DNA from: an uncultured Eggerthellaceae bacterium
GTDB taxonomy: Bacteria; Actinomycetota; Coriobacteriia; Coriobacteriales; Eggerthellaceae
Direction: 5' to 3'
Assembly (NCBI GenBank): GCA_910588905.1
Contig: CAJURZ010000015.1
Span: forward strand, 1 to 62,954
Length of the DNA: 62,954 nucleotides
Shown here one piece after another: positions 50,899-59,145 of the stretch. Each line of letters opens with the position of its first letter. Position 1 is the first letter of the stretch. Both the position numbers and the translations under genes were made by a program. The notes below the pieces were generated by a model. That model was not told the origin of the DNA and did no database searches. It worked only from the letters and a program-made list of their open reading frames with translations.

Positions 50899-52188
50899 CT
50901 AATGCACGCTGCAGGAGAGGCAGGGATCGTAGGCGCGGACGAGCTTCTCCACCTCTAGACGGATGTCATCCAGAGAAGCCCCCGCATCTGCCAAACTCTG
51001 AGCCAGAGCGCGCATATCCGCTTCGAGGTTCGCGATGTTCTGAGAAGTAGGCGTGATGATATTCGCCTTCATGATGGTACCCGCCTCATCCACCTCCAGC
51101 TCATGGAACAGAGAGCCACGAGGGGCTTCCGTGAAGCCCACACCCCGTCCGGCTCGCACCGTGAAGGCAACCGGTTCAGTGGTGCCCTCGTAGCCTCCTG
51201 AGGCCAGCTTGCGGCAGATGGATGCGCAGCGCACCAAGGCATCTACCACTTCCACCGCCTGGGCCACATTGTTCGCGAAGGGGTTGAACTCCGGCGGTCG
51301 CAGCCCTGCCTTCGCCGCAGCGAAGCGAGCTGGCTCTGTGAGCTCATTCCAAGAGGCGTTCACCCGGGCCAAGGCGCAAGCCATGTAGGGCTGGCCCGTG
51401 GCACGCTCCTTCGCCAAGAAGGCCGCCGAATGGCCGATGGCGTACTCTTCCACGTGGTCACGGTACTCAGAAGCTTGGAATCTATCCCCGCTGCGCACGA
51501 AGAGCGCCTGATCAGAGCCGATGACCGGATAGGCACCCTCCTCCACCATGGCAAGCATATCCCCTGCGGTTTCCAGCGGGGTGGACTCGAAGCCATTGAA
51601 GAGGTCTACGCTTTGAAGAGCGAACTCTACCAGGCCTTCCAGCTGATCCGCTAGGCGCAGGTACTCATCGGCCGAGATCTCTGAGGTGAACCCTCCCACC
51701 ACGGCCGTGATGGGATGGATGGAGCGGCCTCCCACTTGCGTGCACAGCTCATTGCCCGCAGCCTTGAGAGCGAGGGCACCCTGGAATGTATCAGGATCTG
51801 CCTGCTCAAGCGGGAAGACGCTCTTATGCCCCAAGAAATCCGGAGCAGCGAATACGAAGAGATGGGTTGCGTGGTTCTGGAGGAAGGACCCGTAGATCAA
51901 GAGCTCTCGCACTGCACGGGTACGCTCGGTCACGGCCACGCCGAAGATATCCTCTAGGGCCAAGATGTCCGTGAGCGTATGACTGGCCGAGCAGATGCCA
52001 CAGACCCGGGAGGAGATGTAGGGACCGTCCTGGAACCGGTGACCTCGGACCATGGCTTCGAACAGGCGCGCGGGTTCCGTCACGGAGAATTCGCACCGGG
52101 CCACCTGACCGTCGGATATCTCAAGGTGGATATCCCCATGGCCCTCGATCCGGGCCAGATGCTCTACGGAGATGCTCTTACGGGTCAT
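50899..52188 (-). CDS. [NiFe] hydrogenase large (alpha) subunit, group 3b type, without C-terminal tail
   Basis: 429-residue catalytic subunit. The nickel ligands are C63/C66 (RVCGICSASH) and C423/C426 (YDPCLSCSVH). The stop codon follows immediately after His429, whereas most large subunits carry a C-terminal peptide removed by a nickel-dependent protease during maturation. The RIEGHG motif near the N-terminus is present. Together with the upstream delta, gamma and beta genes this is the heterotetrameric cytosolic NAD(P)-linked (sulf)hydrogenase layout. The start overlaps the delta stop (ATGA). Confidence 0.92.
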   Translation of the reverse strand: MTRKSISVEHLARIEGHGDIHLEISDGQVARCEFSVTEPARLFEAMVRGHRFQDGPYISSRVCGICSASHTLTDILALEDIFGVAVTERTRAVRELLIYGSFLQNHATHLFVFAAPDFLGHKSVFPLEQADPDTFQGALALKAAGNELCTQVGGRSIHPITAVVGGFTSEISADEYLRLADQLEGLVEFALQSVDLFNGFESTPLETAGDMLAMVEEGAYPVIGSDQALFVRSGDRFQASEYRDHVEEYAIGHSAAFLAKERATGQPYMACALARVNASWNELTEPARFAAAKAGLRPPEFNPFANNVAQAVEVVDALVRCASICRKLASGGYEGTTEPVAFTVRAGRGVGFTEAPRGSLFHELEVDEAGTIMKANIITPTSQNIANLEADMRALAQSLADAGASLDDIRLEVEKLVRAYDPCLSCSVH

Positions 52189-52943
52189 GCTCTCACCTCC
52201 GGCTGGTTGAAGATGCGCACGGCAGAGTCGAAGGCATCAACGCCGATGCCCGCCCGTTCCACCACGCGCCGTACTTGCTCTACGTTGGCATCGGGAGAGA
52301 GCCCGGCGCACCCATTGCAGGGGCGGCCCAGGTTCGGGCAGCGCGCTCCGCAACCTGAACGGGTCACGAGCCCCAAGCAGAGCGTCTCGCGTCCATAGAA
52401 GCAGCCACGCTCGTTGTTCTTGCATTCGCCACAGAGCGTGGAGCTATGCCGATAGGCGTTGGAGCCGTAGAGCGCATGCTGCAAGACCTCAACGAAATCA
52501 TAGGGGTCTATGGGGCAGCAGGGCACCTCAAGATCAACAGGGATGATGTCCTTCACAGCCCGAGGAGTAGCGGCTCCCTGAGCTACCACAGCAGGGACGG
52601 CATCACCGTAGACGGTAGCCAGATCAGCGGCGTGGTCATCGGTGGACATCCCCGGAATGCCTGCCGTAGCCGCACAGGCGCCGATGGTGATGACCACCTT
52701 CGCTCCTTCGCGCAGCTTGCGCACCGTAGCCTCTGCGTCTTCAGTGGTGACAGCCCCCTCGATGACCGCCACATCGTAGTGCTCGGGCATGGGCTCAGAG
52801 GAGGTGAGCTGCCAATACTGAAGGTCTATCTGTCCTAAGACCTCCATCAGATGCTGCTCGATGTTCGTGATGTTGATCTGACAGCCGAAGCAGCTGGCTA
52901 AGCCAGCGAACACCACTTTGGGTATGGGACTGCTCTCGCTCAA
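52185..52943 (-). CDS. [NiFe] hydrogenase small (delta) subunit
   Basis: 252-residue Fe-S electron transfer subunit of the NADH-ubiquinone oxidoreductase 20 kDa family. C18 and C21 (GLASCFGCQIN), GACAATAG and VPCCPIDP bind the proximal cluster; a C-terminal cysteine-rich segment (LCGECKNNERGC, GCGARCPNLGRPCNGC) can hold further clusters. Start is TTG 52943 with a perfect AGGAGGT 6 bases upstream. The small ORF upstream overlaps this start by four bases. Confidence 0.9.
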   Translation of the reverse strand: MSESSPIPKVVFAGLASCFGCQINITNIEQHLMEVLGQIDLQYWQLTSSEPMPEHYDVAVIEGAVTTEDAEATVRKLREGAKVVITIGACAATAGIPGMSTDDHAADLATVYGDAVPAVVAQGAATPRAVKDIIPVDLEVPCCPIDPYDFVEVLQHALYGSNAYRHSSTLCGECKNNERGCFYGRETLCLGLVTRSGCGARCPNLGRPCNGCAGLSPDANVEQVRRVVERAGIGVDAFDSAVRIFNQPEVRA

Positions 52944-53083
52944 AGATGCACCTCCTGCCCCTCGTTGCAGAAAGAGCTTTCACAGTGCCTCAAATTCACG
53001 CGAAAGCGTGCGGGAGTTGGCTTTGTCCAACGACCAAGGCACGCTTGGAACACGAAGATGATGTGCTGTGGAAGCTCCCCCAT
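52940..53083 (-). CDS. Unrecognised 47-residue ORF inside the hydrogenase operon
   Basis: Fills the 141-base gap between the gamma and delta subunit genes exactly: ATG 53083 is one base after the gamma stop, and the TGA at 52940 overlaps the delta TTG start. GGGAG lies about 8 bases before the ATG. The product begins MGELPQHIIFVFQACLGRW and ends in RHCESSFCNEGQEVHL, with three cysteines and a basic middle. No family is recognised. It could be an accessory peptide, a translational-coupling leader or a remnant. Confidence 0.5.
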   Translation of the reverse strand: MGELPQHIIFVFQACLGRWTKPTPARFRVNLRHCESSFCNEGQEVHL

Positions 53084-53084
53084 A

Positions 53085-53987
53085 TCACATGCTCCCTTGT
53101 ATGTTCTTCGCTTCCCAATAATTGAACACCGGCCCGTCGATGCAACAATATTGATGACCTATCTGACAGTGGCCGCACTTGCCCATACCGCACTTCATAT
53201 GACGCTCGAAGCTCATATAGATATGGTCATAGCTTATGCCCTTCTTGCGCATCTCCTCCACGACGAACCGATACATCACCGGAGGACCGCACACAGCGCC
53301 GTAGGTGTTGGACGCATCCACGTCCAGATGCGCGAAGGGCGCGGTCACCAGACCCACTTCGCCATCCCATGTATCGTCCGGCACATCCACCGTGAGGATG
53401 AGGTTGAAATCCTTGCGATGGCGCCACATCTCGAACTGGTCGCGGAACATGACCTCAGAGGGGTTCCGAGAACCGTAGATGATGGTCACGTTTCCGAATT
53501 CGGAACGCTCGTCATGGATGTTGTTGATGAGCGAACGGAGGGGCGCTATCCCCAGACCGCCTGCCACCAGGAGGATGTCGTGGCCCTTCATGTCCTCATA
53601 GGGGAAGGGGCGCCCATAGGGCCCGCGAATGCCCACGATGTCCCCGCATTGCATCTGGTGGAGACGCTGGGTGAACTCTCCCGCCCGACGCACGCACAGC
53701 TCTATGAAACCGCTCTTGGAGGGAGAACTAGAGATGGAGATGGGAGCCTCCCCCACCCCGAAGATGGATACCTCTACGAATTGCCCGGGCTCATGATGGA
53801 ACGCGCTTCGGATGCGTTCGTCTATGAGGCGGAATTCGAAGAGCTTCTCCGTTTCCGTAAGCGGCGTGATGGAGGTGATCCGCGCAGGCCACGGCCGATA
53901 GGGGTTCGCCATCATGAGCTGGTTCCCCGCGGTCACCACCGTATCGTCCCGCAAGGGTGCCACATGGACTGACTGCACATCAGGCAT
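53085..53987 (-). CDS. Hydrogenase gamma subunit (FAD/NAD(P)-binding, 2Fe-2S)
   Basis: 300-residue flavoprotein of the ferredoxin-NADP reductase superfamily. The FAD-binding barrel contains PGQFVEVSIFGVGEAPISIS; the nucleotide-binding lobe has VAGGLGIAPLRSL and YGSRNPSEVMF; the C-terminal cysteines CGMGKCGHCQIGHQYC bind a 2Fe-2S cluster. It passes electrons between pyridine nucleotide and the Fe-S chain. Its start overlaps the beta stop by eight bases. The same fold occurs in anaerobic sulfite reductase B, but the context makes it hydrogenase gamma. Confidence 0.92.
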   Translation of the reverse strand: MPDVQSVHVAPLRDDTVVTAGNQLMMANPYRPWPARITSITPLTETEKLFEFRLIDERIRSAFHHEPGQFVEVSIFGVGEAPISISSSPSKSGFIELCVRRAGEFTQRLHQMQCGDIVGIRGPYGRPFPYEDMKGHDILLVAGGLGIAPLRSLINNIHDERSEFGNVTIIYGSRNPSEVMFRDQFEMWRHRKDFNLILTVDVPDDTWDGEVGLVTAPFAHLDVDASNTYGAVCGPPVMYRFVVEEMRKKGISYDHIYMSFERHMKCGMGKCGHCQIGHQYCCIDGPVFNYWEAKNIQGSM

Positions 53988-55014
53988 CTTCGGCCCCTTT
54001 TCGTTCGAAGAAGCGAAGCACCTCTATGGGAGAGATGTCCGCCTTGCAAGCACGCACGCAGCGGCCGCAACCCACGCAGAGGTAGCGGCCGTGCTTGGAG
54101 TTGAAGCCATTGAGCTTGTGGTACATCCGATGGCGCACCCGATCCCGCCCAGAAGCACGGAAGTTATGGCCTCCGGCCACTTGGGCGAACTGAGGAGAGG
54201 TGCACGCATCAAGCACGCGTTCGCGCTTGCCAGTCTTGCCGTCCGGCGCCAGCGTATCAGTGATGTCGAAGCAATAGCAGGTGGGGCATACCGCTGAACA
54301 AGCCGTGCAGGACAAACAGCGGCTCCCCAGCTCCTCCCAAAAATCATCCGAGTGGAATGCATCCATCAACATGGGGATCTCTTGGATGTCAGGGATATCC
54401 TCAGAGAACGCCTCCTGGCGCTGACGGGTCAAACGGCGGAATTCCCGCCGGTCCTCATCGGTAGCTTCGCGGATGTCACACGCGGCTTCGAGGATATTCG
54501 CCGCCTCCACGCTGCCGATGGATATCAGATAGCGCCCACCCAGGTCCTGCAAGAACAAGTCATAGCCGCTGCGCACCTCATCTGCATCCAGGAGATGGCA
54601 AAAACAGCTGGCTGTGGGCATGCAATTGATGCCCACGATCATGGTGGCAGCCCGATGGGCTTCATAGTAAGGATCTGGGTAACGGGCGTCCTCGAACACC
54701 AGATCGAGGTTGTTCAGGGCATTGATGTCGCAGGCATGGGCGCCGAAGAGCACCCGCGGCCGTATCTCAAGGGTGTAATCAGTGATATCTGCTCCCTCGA
54801 CACTGAACTCGAACAGCGTCTCTCTGGGAGGCAGGATGTACTTCTTGAGGGAGGTGAGGGTGGTGGGATAATCCAACACGATCTCATCGAAGGAGGAGAT
54901 GGGCTCGAAGGCCACCGATCGTCCGCTCTGGACAGGTGCGATGACCTCATAGCTCTCCCGGAATGCGTCGATGAGCTTCGGCAGCTCTGAGCCATCCATC
55001 ACGCGATAGAGCAT
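53980..55014 (-). CDS. Hydrogenase beta subunit (4Fe-4S dicluster)
   Basis: 344-residue iron-sulfur protein. The N-terminal 230 residues match the hydrogenase/sulfur reductase beta domain (RPRVLFGAHACDINAL), followed by two 4Fe-4S motifs: CLSCTACSAVCPTC and CVGCGRCVRACKAD. It is the first hydrogenase gene, 33 bases after ndk, with AGGAGG 4 bases before ATG 55014. A short CTCAAG/CTTGAG hairpin sits in the ndk-beta gap. Equivalent proteins pair with gamma in sulfhydrogenase and in Asr-type sulfite reductase. Confidence 0.92.
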   Translation of the reverse strand: MLYRVMDGSELPKLIDAFRESYEVIAPVQSGRSVAFEPISSFDEIVLDYPTTLTSLKKYILPPRETLFEFSVEGADITDYTLEIRPRVLFGAHACDINALNNLDLVFEDARYPDPYYEAHRAATMIVGINCMPTASCFCHLLDADEVRSGYDLFLQDLGGRYLISIGSVEAANILEAACDIREATDEDRREFRRLTRQRQEAFSEDIPDIQEIPMLMDAFHSDDFWEELGSRCLSCTACSAVCPTCYCFDITDTLAPDGKTGKRERVLDACTSPQFAQVAGGHNFRASGRDRVRHRMYHKLNGFNSKHGRYLCVGCGRCVRACKADISPIEVLRFFERKGAEDA

Positions 55015-55047
55015 GCAACCTCCTCCCTCAAGAAGGCTTGAGCTTGC

Positions 55048-55452
55048 CTAGTTGAAGAAGATGGCTATCTCGCGCTCAGCGGATTCCGGAGAATCAGAGC
55101 CGTGGATCACGTTCTCGTCCATGATGAGGCCGAAATCACCGCGAATGGTGCCAGGGGCAGCCTCGGCAGGGTTGGTAGCGCCCATGAGAGAGCGACACTT
55201 CGCCACAGCACCTTCGCCAGAGACGACCATCTTCACCACAGGACCAGAGGTGATGTAGGTGATGAGACCCTCATAGAACGGCTTGCCCTCATGCTCTTTG
55301 TAGTTGGCAGCCGCCTGCTCAGGGGTCACCATGCCCAGCTCCATGCGCTCCACGGTGAGGCCCGCCCGCTCGAAGCGGTTGACTATCTCGCCGATGTGAC
55401 CATTGCGCACGCCGTCGGGCTTGATCATGGTATAGGTCTTCTGCTCTGCCAT
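55048..55452 (-). CDS. ndk: Nucleoside diphosphate kinase
   Basis: 134-residue enzyme balancing NTP pools. KPDGVRNGHIGEIV binds nucleotide; the phospho-histidine is His117 in ENVIHGSDS; APGTIRGDFG and the ending EREIAIFF are characteristic. ATG 55452 (MAEQKTYTMIKPDG) has AAGGAG about 7 bases upstream, which removes 31 unsupported codons of the longer frame. It lies between the TPR gene and the hydrogenase genes on the same strand. Confidence 0.97.
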   Translation of the reverse strand: MAEQKTYTMIKPDGVRNGHIGEIVNRFERAGLTVERMELGMVTPEQAAANYKEHEGKPFYEGLITYITSGPVVKMVVSGEGAVAKCRSLMGATNPAEAAPGTIRGDFGLIMDENVIHGSDSPESAEREIAIFFN

Positions 55453-55499
55453 AGGATGCTCCTTGCTCTTCGTAGGCTTTGAGGTCATCTTATCAACGG

Positions 55500-56837
55500 T
55501 CAGGACTGGCTGGGGAAGTAGAGCTCCACGGAGGAGATCTTCCACCCGATCACGTCCCGGACCATATTGATTCTATACATGACATCCCCGCCTTCGGGGG
55601 TCTTGGCGGTGGCGTAGACCACGGAATCGGTCATGGACTTGTTGATGCCGTCTATGGTCACGTTCGCATCGCTCACCACCGGAGCAGTCATGGATTTGAT
55701 GCTCTCCTCGGAGAGCGTCTCTATGAAGACGTTGCCCGAGGCGGCTTCAGGATCGGCGAACAGCTCCTTCGCCACCGCTTCCTGGGTAGGCCAACCGTAG
55801 CCTTGGGTATAGCCGAAGATGGCTGCGCCCAATGCCAACACGATGAGCACGACGATGACCACGAGAATCTTGAGCCCGATGTTGCGACGCTGGCGGTCTT
55901 TACGAGCTAGGTTCTTGGAAAGGGCTTCCAGCTCTTCGTCAGACGTCTCGAAGAAGCGATCATCGTTGCCACTGTAGGCTCCTACGAAACCAGGGTATTC
56001 GGAAGGATCCTGCTCCTCATAGCCTTCGTCATAGAAGAATGGATCATCGCCTTCACCGTAGTAATCCCCTTCCACGGCCACATCGAAACCGGACATATCG
56101 GTATCACCAGGACGGGGAGCCATGTGAGCCACCGCACCCAACGCCCGCTGGTAGTCAACGCTAGCGGAATCGGACAGGATATAGGTGCCGTCAGCGATAG
56201 CCTCTTCAAAGGCCTCTACCGCTTCGTCCATCTGACCGTCAGCCGCATAGGCCTGGCCCATGGAAGCATGGAGCCGGTTGGAGGTGTCAGGGGACATGTC
56301 GAACTGGAGCGCGCTCTCATAGCTAGCGATGGCATCTTGGGGGCGATCGAGGGCCATGAAGCAGATACCCAGGTTCAGGAGCGCCTTCGCCGGATCGGGA
56401 TTGCCCTCATCCAAAGCCGCTTCCCGGAAGGCCACGCCCGCCTCTGCGCTATTGCCCAGCTTGAGCTCAGCATTGCCAAGGCCCATGTAGGCCTTGTAGG
56501 GCGTGTCGTAGTCAGGGTCTTCCACAGCCTGCTGGAAGTGGACCTTCGCGTTGTTGTAATCCCTCAGGGAGGCGTAGGCCATGCCTATGTTGTTCTGGAG
56601 CGCACCGCGCACATCATAGGCAGTATCCGATGCTGCTTGAGCATAGGCCTGAATGGCCTCTTGGGGGTTCTTGAGCTTCACCAGACAATTGCCGATGCGG
56701 TGGTAGATCAGCCCCACCTCGCCCAGAGAGAAGGGCACCGATGTATCTTGCAGGCAAGCGCTGTATCCGCGCAGTGCCCCGCGATAATCCTTGTTGGTGT
56801 ATCGGATGGTGGCTTGATCGAACAGGCTGTTATTCAC
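55500..56837 (-). CDS. TPR-repeat membrane protein
   Basis: 445-residue protein: about six tetratricopeptide repeats in residues 5-225 (IYHRIGNCLVKLKNPQEAIQ and similar), an acidic/tyrosine-rich linker at 240-300, a basic stretch, a membrane helix near 320-345 (LKILVVIVVLIVLALGAAIF), and an extracytoplasmic domain of about 100 residues that resembles small NTF2-like or DUF4878-type domains. TPRs face the cytoplasm. Function unknown. Start is GTG 56837 with only a weak ribosome binding site. Confidence 0.82.
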   Translation of the reverse strand: MNNSLFDQATIRYTNKDYRGALRGYSACLQDTSVPFSLGEVGLIYHRIGNCLVKLKNPQEAIQAYAQAASDTAYDVRGALQNNIGMAYASLRDYNNAKVHFQQAVEDPDYDTPYKAYMGLGNAELKLGNSAEAGVAFREAALDEGNPDPAKALLNLGICFMALDRPQDAIASYESALQFDMSPDTSNRLHASMGQAYAADGQMDEAVEAFEEAIADGTYILSDSASVDYQRALGAVAHMAPRPGDTDMSGFDVAVEGDYYGEGDDPFFYDEGYEEQDPSEYPGFVGAYSGNDDRFFETSDEELEALSKNLARKDRQRRNIGLKILVVIVVLIVLALGAAIFGYTQGYGWPTQEAVAKELFADPEAASGNVFIETLSEESIKSMTAPVVSDANVTIDGINKSMTDSVVYATAKTPEGGDVMYRINMVRDVIGWKISSVELYFPSQS

Positions 56838-56888
56838 GTTCGCGTCCCCGGTCGGATTGCTTCTGGATTCGCCGCTGTGCCCGAAGGG

Positions 56889-57407
56889 CTAGTTCTCGTT
56901 CTCGATGGTGATGGACTCGATGACATCCCCGGCCCGCAGAGAGTCGATCACGTCTTGGCCCTCGATGGTCTGACCGAAGACGGTGTAGCCATCATCCAAG
57001 AACGGCTGATCACCCAGGCAGAAGTAGAACTGGCTGCCTGCGGAATTCGGGTTCTGGCTGCGGGCCATGGCCAGCGTGCCATTCAGGTGCTTGTTGTTCG
57101 GGTTCGTGGTGTACTCCTCATGGATAGAGTAACCAGGATTGCCCGTGCCGAACCGGCCACGACCAGCAGCCACATCAGCCGGAGAGGCATCGCGGGTGTT
57201 CGGGCAGCCACCCTGGATGACGAAGCCAGGCACGTAGCGATGGAACTTGAGGCCGTCATAGAAGCCCTTGTCGGCCAATTCCACGAAATTGCCCACATGG
57301 ATGGGAGCATCGGCCCCCGCCAGTTGAACGCGGATGGTTCCCTTGGAGGTGACGATGTTCGCTACCTCGTTGCCGTTGGGCTTGTATTCCGGAGTGTACT
57401 CAGCCAT
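56889..57407 (-). CDS. Cyclophilin-type peptidyl-prolyl cis-trans isomerase
   Basis: 172-residue cytosolic cyclophilin. FVELADKGFYDGLKFHRYVP contains the catalytic arginine region, GFVIQGGCP, LAMARSQNPNSAGSQFYF and the terminal FGQTIEGQDVID complete the fold. AAAGGA precedes ATG 57407. There is no signal peptide. Located 51 bases before the TPR gene on the same strand. Confidence 0.95.
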   Translation of the reverse strand: MAEYTPEYKPNGNEVANIVTSKGTIRVQLAGADAPIHVGNFVELADKGFYDGLKFHRYVPGFVIQGGCPNTRDASPADVAAGRGRFGTGNPGYSIHEEYTTNPNNKHLNGTLAMARSQNPNSAGSQFYFCLGDQPFLDDGYTVFGQTIEGQDVIDSLRAGDVIESITIENEN

Positions 57408-57474
57408 GAAGCGGTCCTTTCGCTCATCAGTAAGGCCATTTTTTGCGCATTCTTATCCTGCGATTCTATCAGAT

Positions 57475-58788
57475 TCATCGAGAGACGAGCAGACAGACGC
57501 ATTCCACATGGTAGGTTTGGGGGAACATATCCACCGGGCACACCCGTTCCAACTGGTAGCCGCGGGCTCCGAACCGGGCAATATCACGGCTCAAGGTCTG
57601 GGGGTCGCAACTCACATATACGATCCGCTCCGGAGCAGCCTCCACCATGCCTTCGAGCACTTCCCGGTCAAGGCCCGATCGAGGAGGATCAACCAAGATG
57701 ACCTGGGCTCCCTCCAGCTGGTCCAAGGCGCGCTTCGCATCATCGCAGACAGCATCCACGAACAGGCCATTCGCATCGGCATTGCGCCGCAGGTCCGCTA
57801 CCGCGCTCCCCGCTAGCTCTATGGCCACGACATCACAGCCAGCTTGGGCCAACGGGAGCGAGAACGTGCCCACACCGGCGAACACATCGGCCACGAAGAG
57901 GCCGTCCTCGGCTGCCGCCATCTCCAAAGCCAGCTTCACCAGCACTTCGGCCTGGGCCGTGTTCACTTGGAAGAAAGAGGGAGCTGAAACGGCGAATGAG
58001 AGCCCCGCCAACTCCTCGGACCACCAACCCCGTCCGGTCAGCACTTCTGTGCGTTTGACCCGACGTTCGCTCCCAGGATCAGCTATGACCCGCACTACCG
58101 ATGTTGCTCCGAGGGCATCTTCCAGCATCTTGGCAGCGAAGGTGCGCGGAAAGGAGCTGGGCGGCGTCCAGAGCGCCACCTCTACGCTCTTGGTCCGCAA
58201 GCTGGCGCGCACGCCTACGCGATAGATGCCCAGATCCTCGGCGCCCTGCATGTAGCGGATGGCGCCGCTCAGCGCCTTAGGGGCGCGCTGGATCAGTCGA
58301 TTGGCCAGAGGACACGCCTTGACCGTTCGCACCACACTGCTCCCCGCCTGCGTGAATCCCAACGCAAAGCGAGAGCTATCATCAGCGAACGCTGCCAATT
58401 CCAGCTTGTTGCGGTAGCCGTAGGTGCGCTTCGAAGGCCGCACATCCTCAACGAGCTCCTCTGCCCGCTCCCGAGGAATGCCCCCATTGCGCACAAGGGC
58501 TTCCATCACGTTCTCCCGCTTGGCTTCCAATTGCGCAGGATAGGCCAGGATAGACCAGGGAGCGATGCTCTCCAGCAGCTCTGGAGCCTCTGAAGCCACC
58601 CGCTCTGGGGAGGATTCCAGAACCTTCACCGTATGCGCTGTGGCGTAGCTCTTATGCTCTGTAGTGATATCAGCTTCCACCACATCTCCCGGAACGGCCC
58701 CCCGCACGAACACCGTTCGTCCCGTTGGCTCATGGGCGATGGCATCCGGCCCATAGCTCATCTTCTCTATATGCAGTGTTTCAGTCAT
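57475..58788 (-). CDS. RNA (uracil-C5) methyltransferase with TRAM, lacking most Fe-S cysteines
   Basis: 437-residue TrmA/RlmD-family enzyme. An N-terminal TRAM domain (2-65) is followed by the segment ESIAPWSILAYPAQLEAK, where relatives have the C-x-GGC cluster cysteines; only the last one (KACPLAN) remains, so the 4Fe-4S cluster is probably absent. The SAM site DVFAGVGTFSLPLA, LVDPPRSG and nucleophile YVSCDPQTLSRD are intact. ATG 58788 has AGGA 7 bases upstream and is preferred to GTG 58812. Divergent from tRNA-Arg. Target base unknown. Confidence 0.9.
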   Translation of the reverse strand: MTETLHIEKMSYGPDAIAHEPTGRTVFVRGAVPGDVVEADITTEHKSYATAHTVKVLESSPERVASEAPELLESIAPWSILAYPAQLEAKRENVMEALVRNGGIPRERAEELVEDVRPSKRTYGYRNKLELAAFADDSSRFALGFTQAGSSVVRTVKACPLANRLIQRAPKALSGAIRYMQGAEDLGIYRVGVRASLRTKSVEVALWTPPSSFPRTFAAKMLEDALGATSVVRVIADPGSERRVKRTEVLTGRGWWSEELAGLSFAVSAPSFFQVNTAQAEVLVKLALEMAAAEDGLFVADVFAGVGTFSLPLAQAGCDVVAIELAGSAVADLRRNADANGLFVDAVCDDAKRALDQLEGAQVILVDPPRSGLDREVLEGMVEAAPERIVYVSCDPQTLSRDIARFGARGYQLERVCPVDMFPQTYHVECVCLLVSR

Positions 58789-58835
58789 TTTCGCATCCTG
58801 GGTCCGGCTCACTGGATAGCAGGAGCATCATGGCG

Positions 58836-58841
58836 TATAAT
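58836..58841 (+). promoter_or_regulatory. -10 box for tRNA-Arg
   Basis: Perfect TATAAT 28 bases before the mature tRNA 5' end; the -35 region (TGGATA, spacer 18) is weak. Confidence 0.5.
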
Positions 58842-58868
58842 CCCTTCTCGCGCATGATAGCGCGAACG

Positions 58869-58944
58869 TGCCCTCGTAGCTCAGTGGATAGAGCACTTGC
58901 CTCCGGAGCAAGGTGTCGCAGGTTCGACTCCTGTCGAGGGCACC
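58869..58944 (+). tRNA. tRNA-Arg (anticodon CCG)
   Basis: Full cloverleaf of 76 bases with encoded CCA. Acceptor arms GCCCTCG (58869-58875) and CGAGGGC (58934-58940); discriminator A; D arm with AGCTCAGTGGATAGAGC; anticodon stem CTTGC/GCAAG around CTCCGGA, giving anticodon CCG that reads CGG; T arm GGTTCGACTCC. A tRNA gene of this kind is a common integration site, but no integrase or direct repeat is seen nearby. Confidence 0.97.
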
Positions 58945-58997
58945 ATTCGCATCTCACCCAAGAGCAAGCGAAGATGATCCCCGCGGGCAACCGGTTG

Positions 58998-59040
58998 CAA
59001 GACCCCCAATAGGGGCCGAACATGCCCGACCCCTCTTGTA
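58998..59040. repeat. Possible degenerate relative of the 50820 palindrome
   Basis: AGGGGCCGAACATG and GCCCGACCCCT form an imperfect inverted repeat within CAAG/CTTG ends, after the tRNA. The sequence AGGGGCCGA is close to the AGGGCCGACC arm of the 50820-50868 element. Two copies are too few to define a family. Confidence 0.35.
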
Positions 59041-59100
59041 CCTGGAATAAATTACGCTCTTCACGCAGGAATATGTTGCCCCAGGTGTGATATCGGGCAC

Positions 59101-59129
59101 AAAAAAAGAGCTCCCCAGAGGGAGCTCTT
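59101..59129 (-). terminator. Intrinsic terminator after the zinc-ribbon gene
   Basis: On the minus strand AAGAGCTCCC and GGGAGCTCTT form a 10-pair stem with a 4-base loop followed by a run of at least five T. It starts 17 bases after the stop of the zinc-ribbon gene. Confidence 0.9.
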
Positions 59130-59145
59130 CAGCTTTCTGCAACGC

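Noticed and set aside
56124..57701. 525-residue plus-strand open frame
   Set aside because: Antisense to the TPR, cyclophilin and methyltransferase genes; no recognisable protein features.
58869..59145. Integrated element at tRNA-Arg
   Set aside because: No integrase, direct repeat or foreign-looking genes next to the tRNA.
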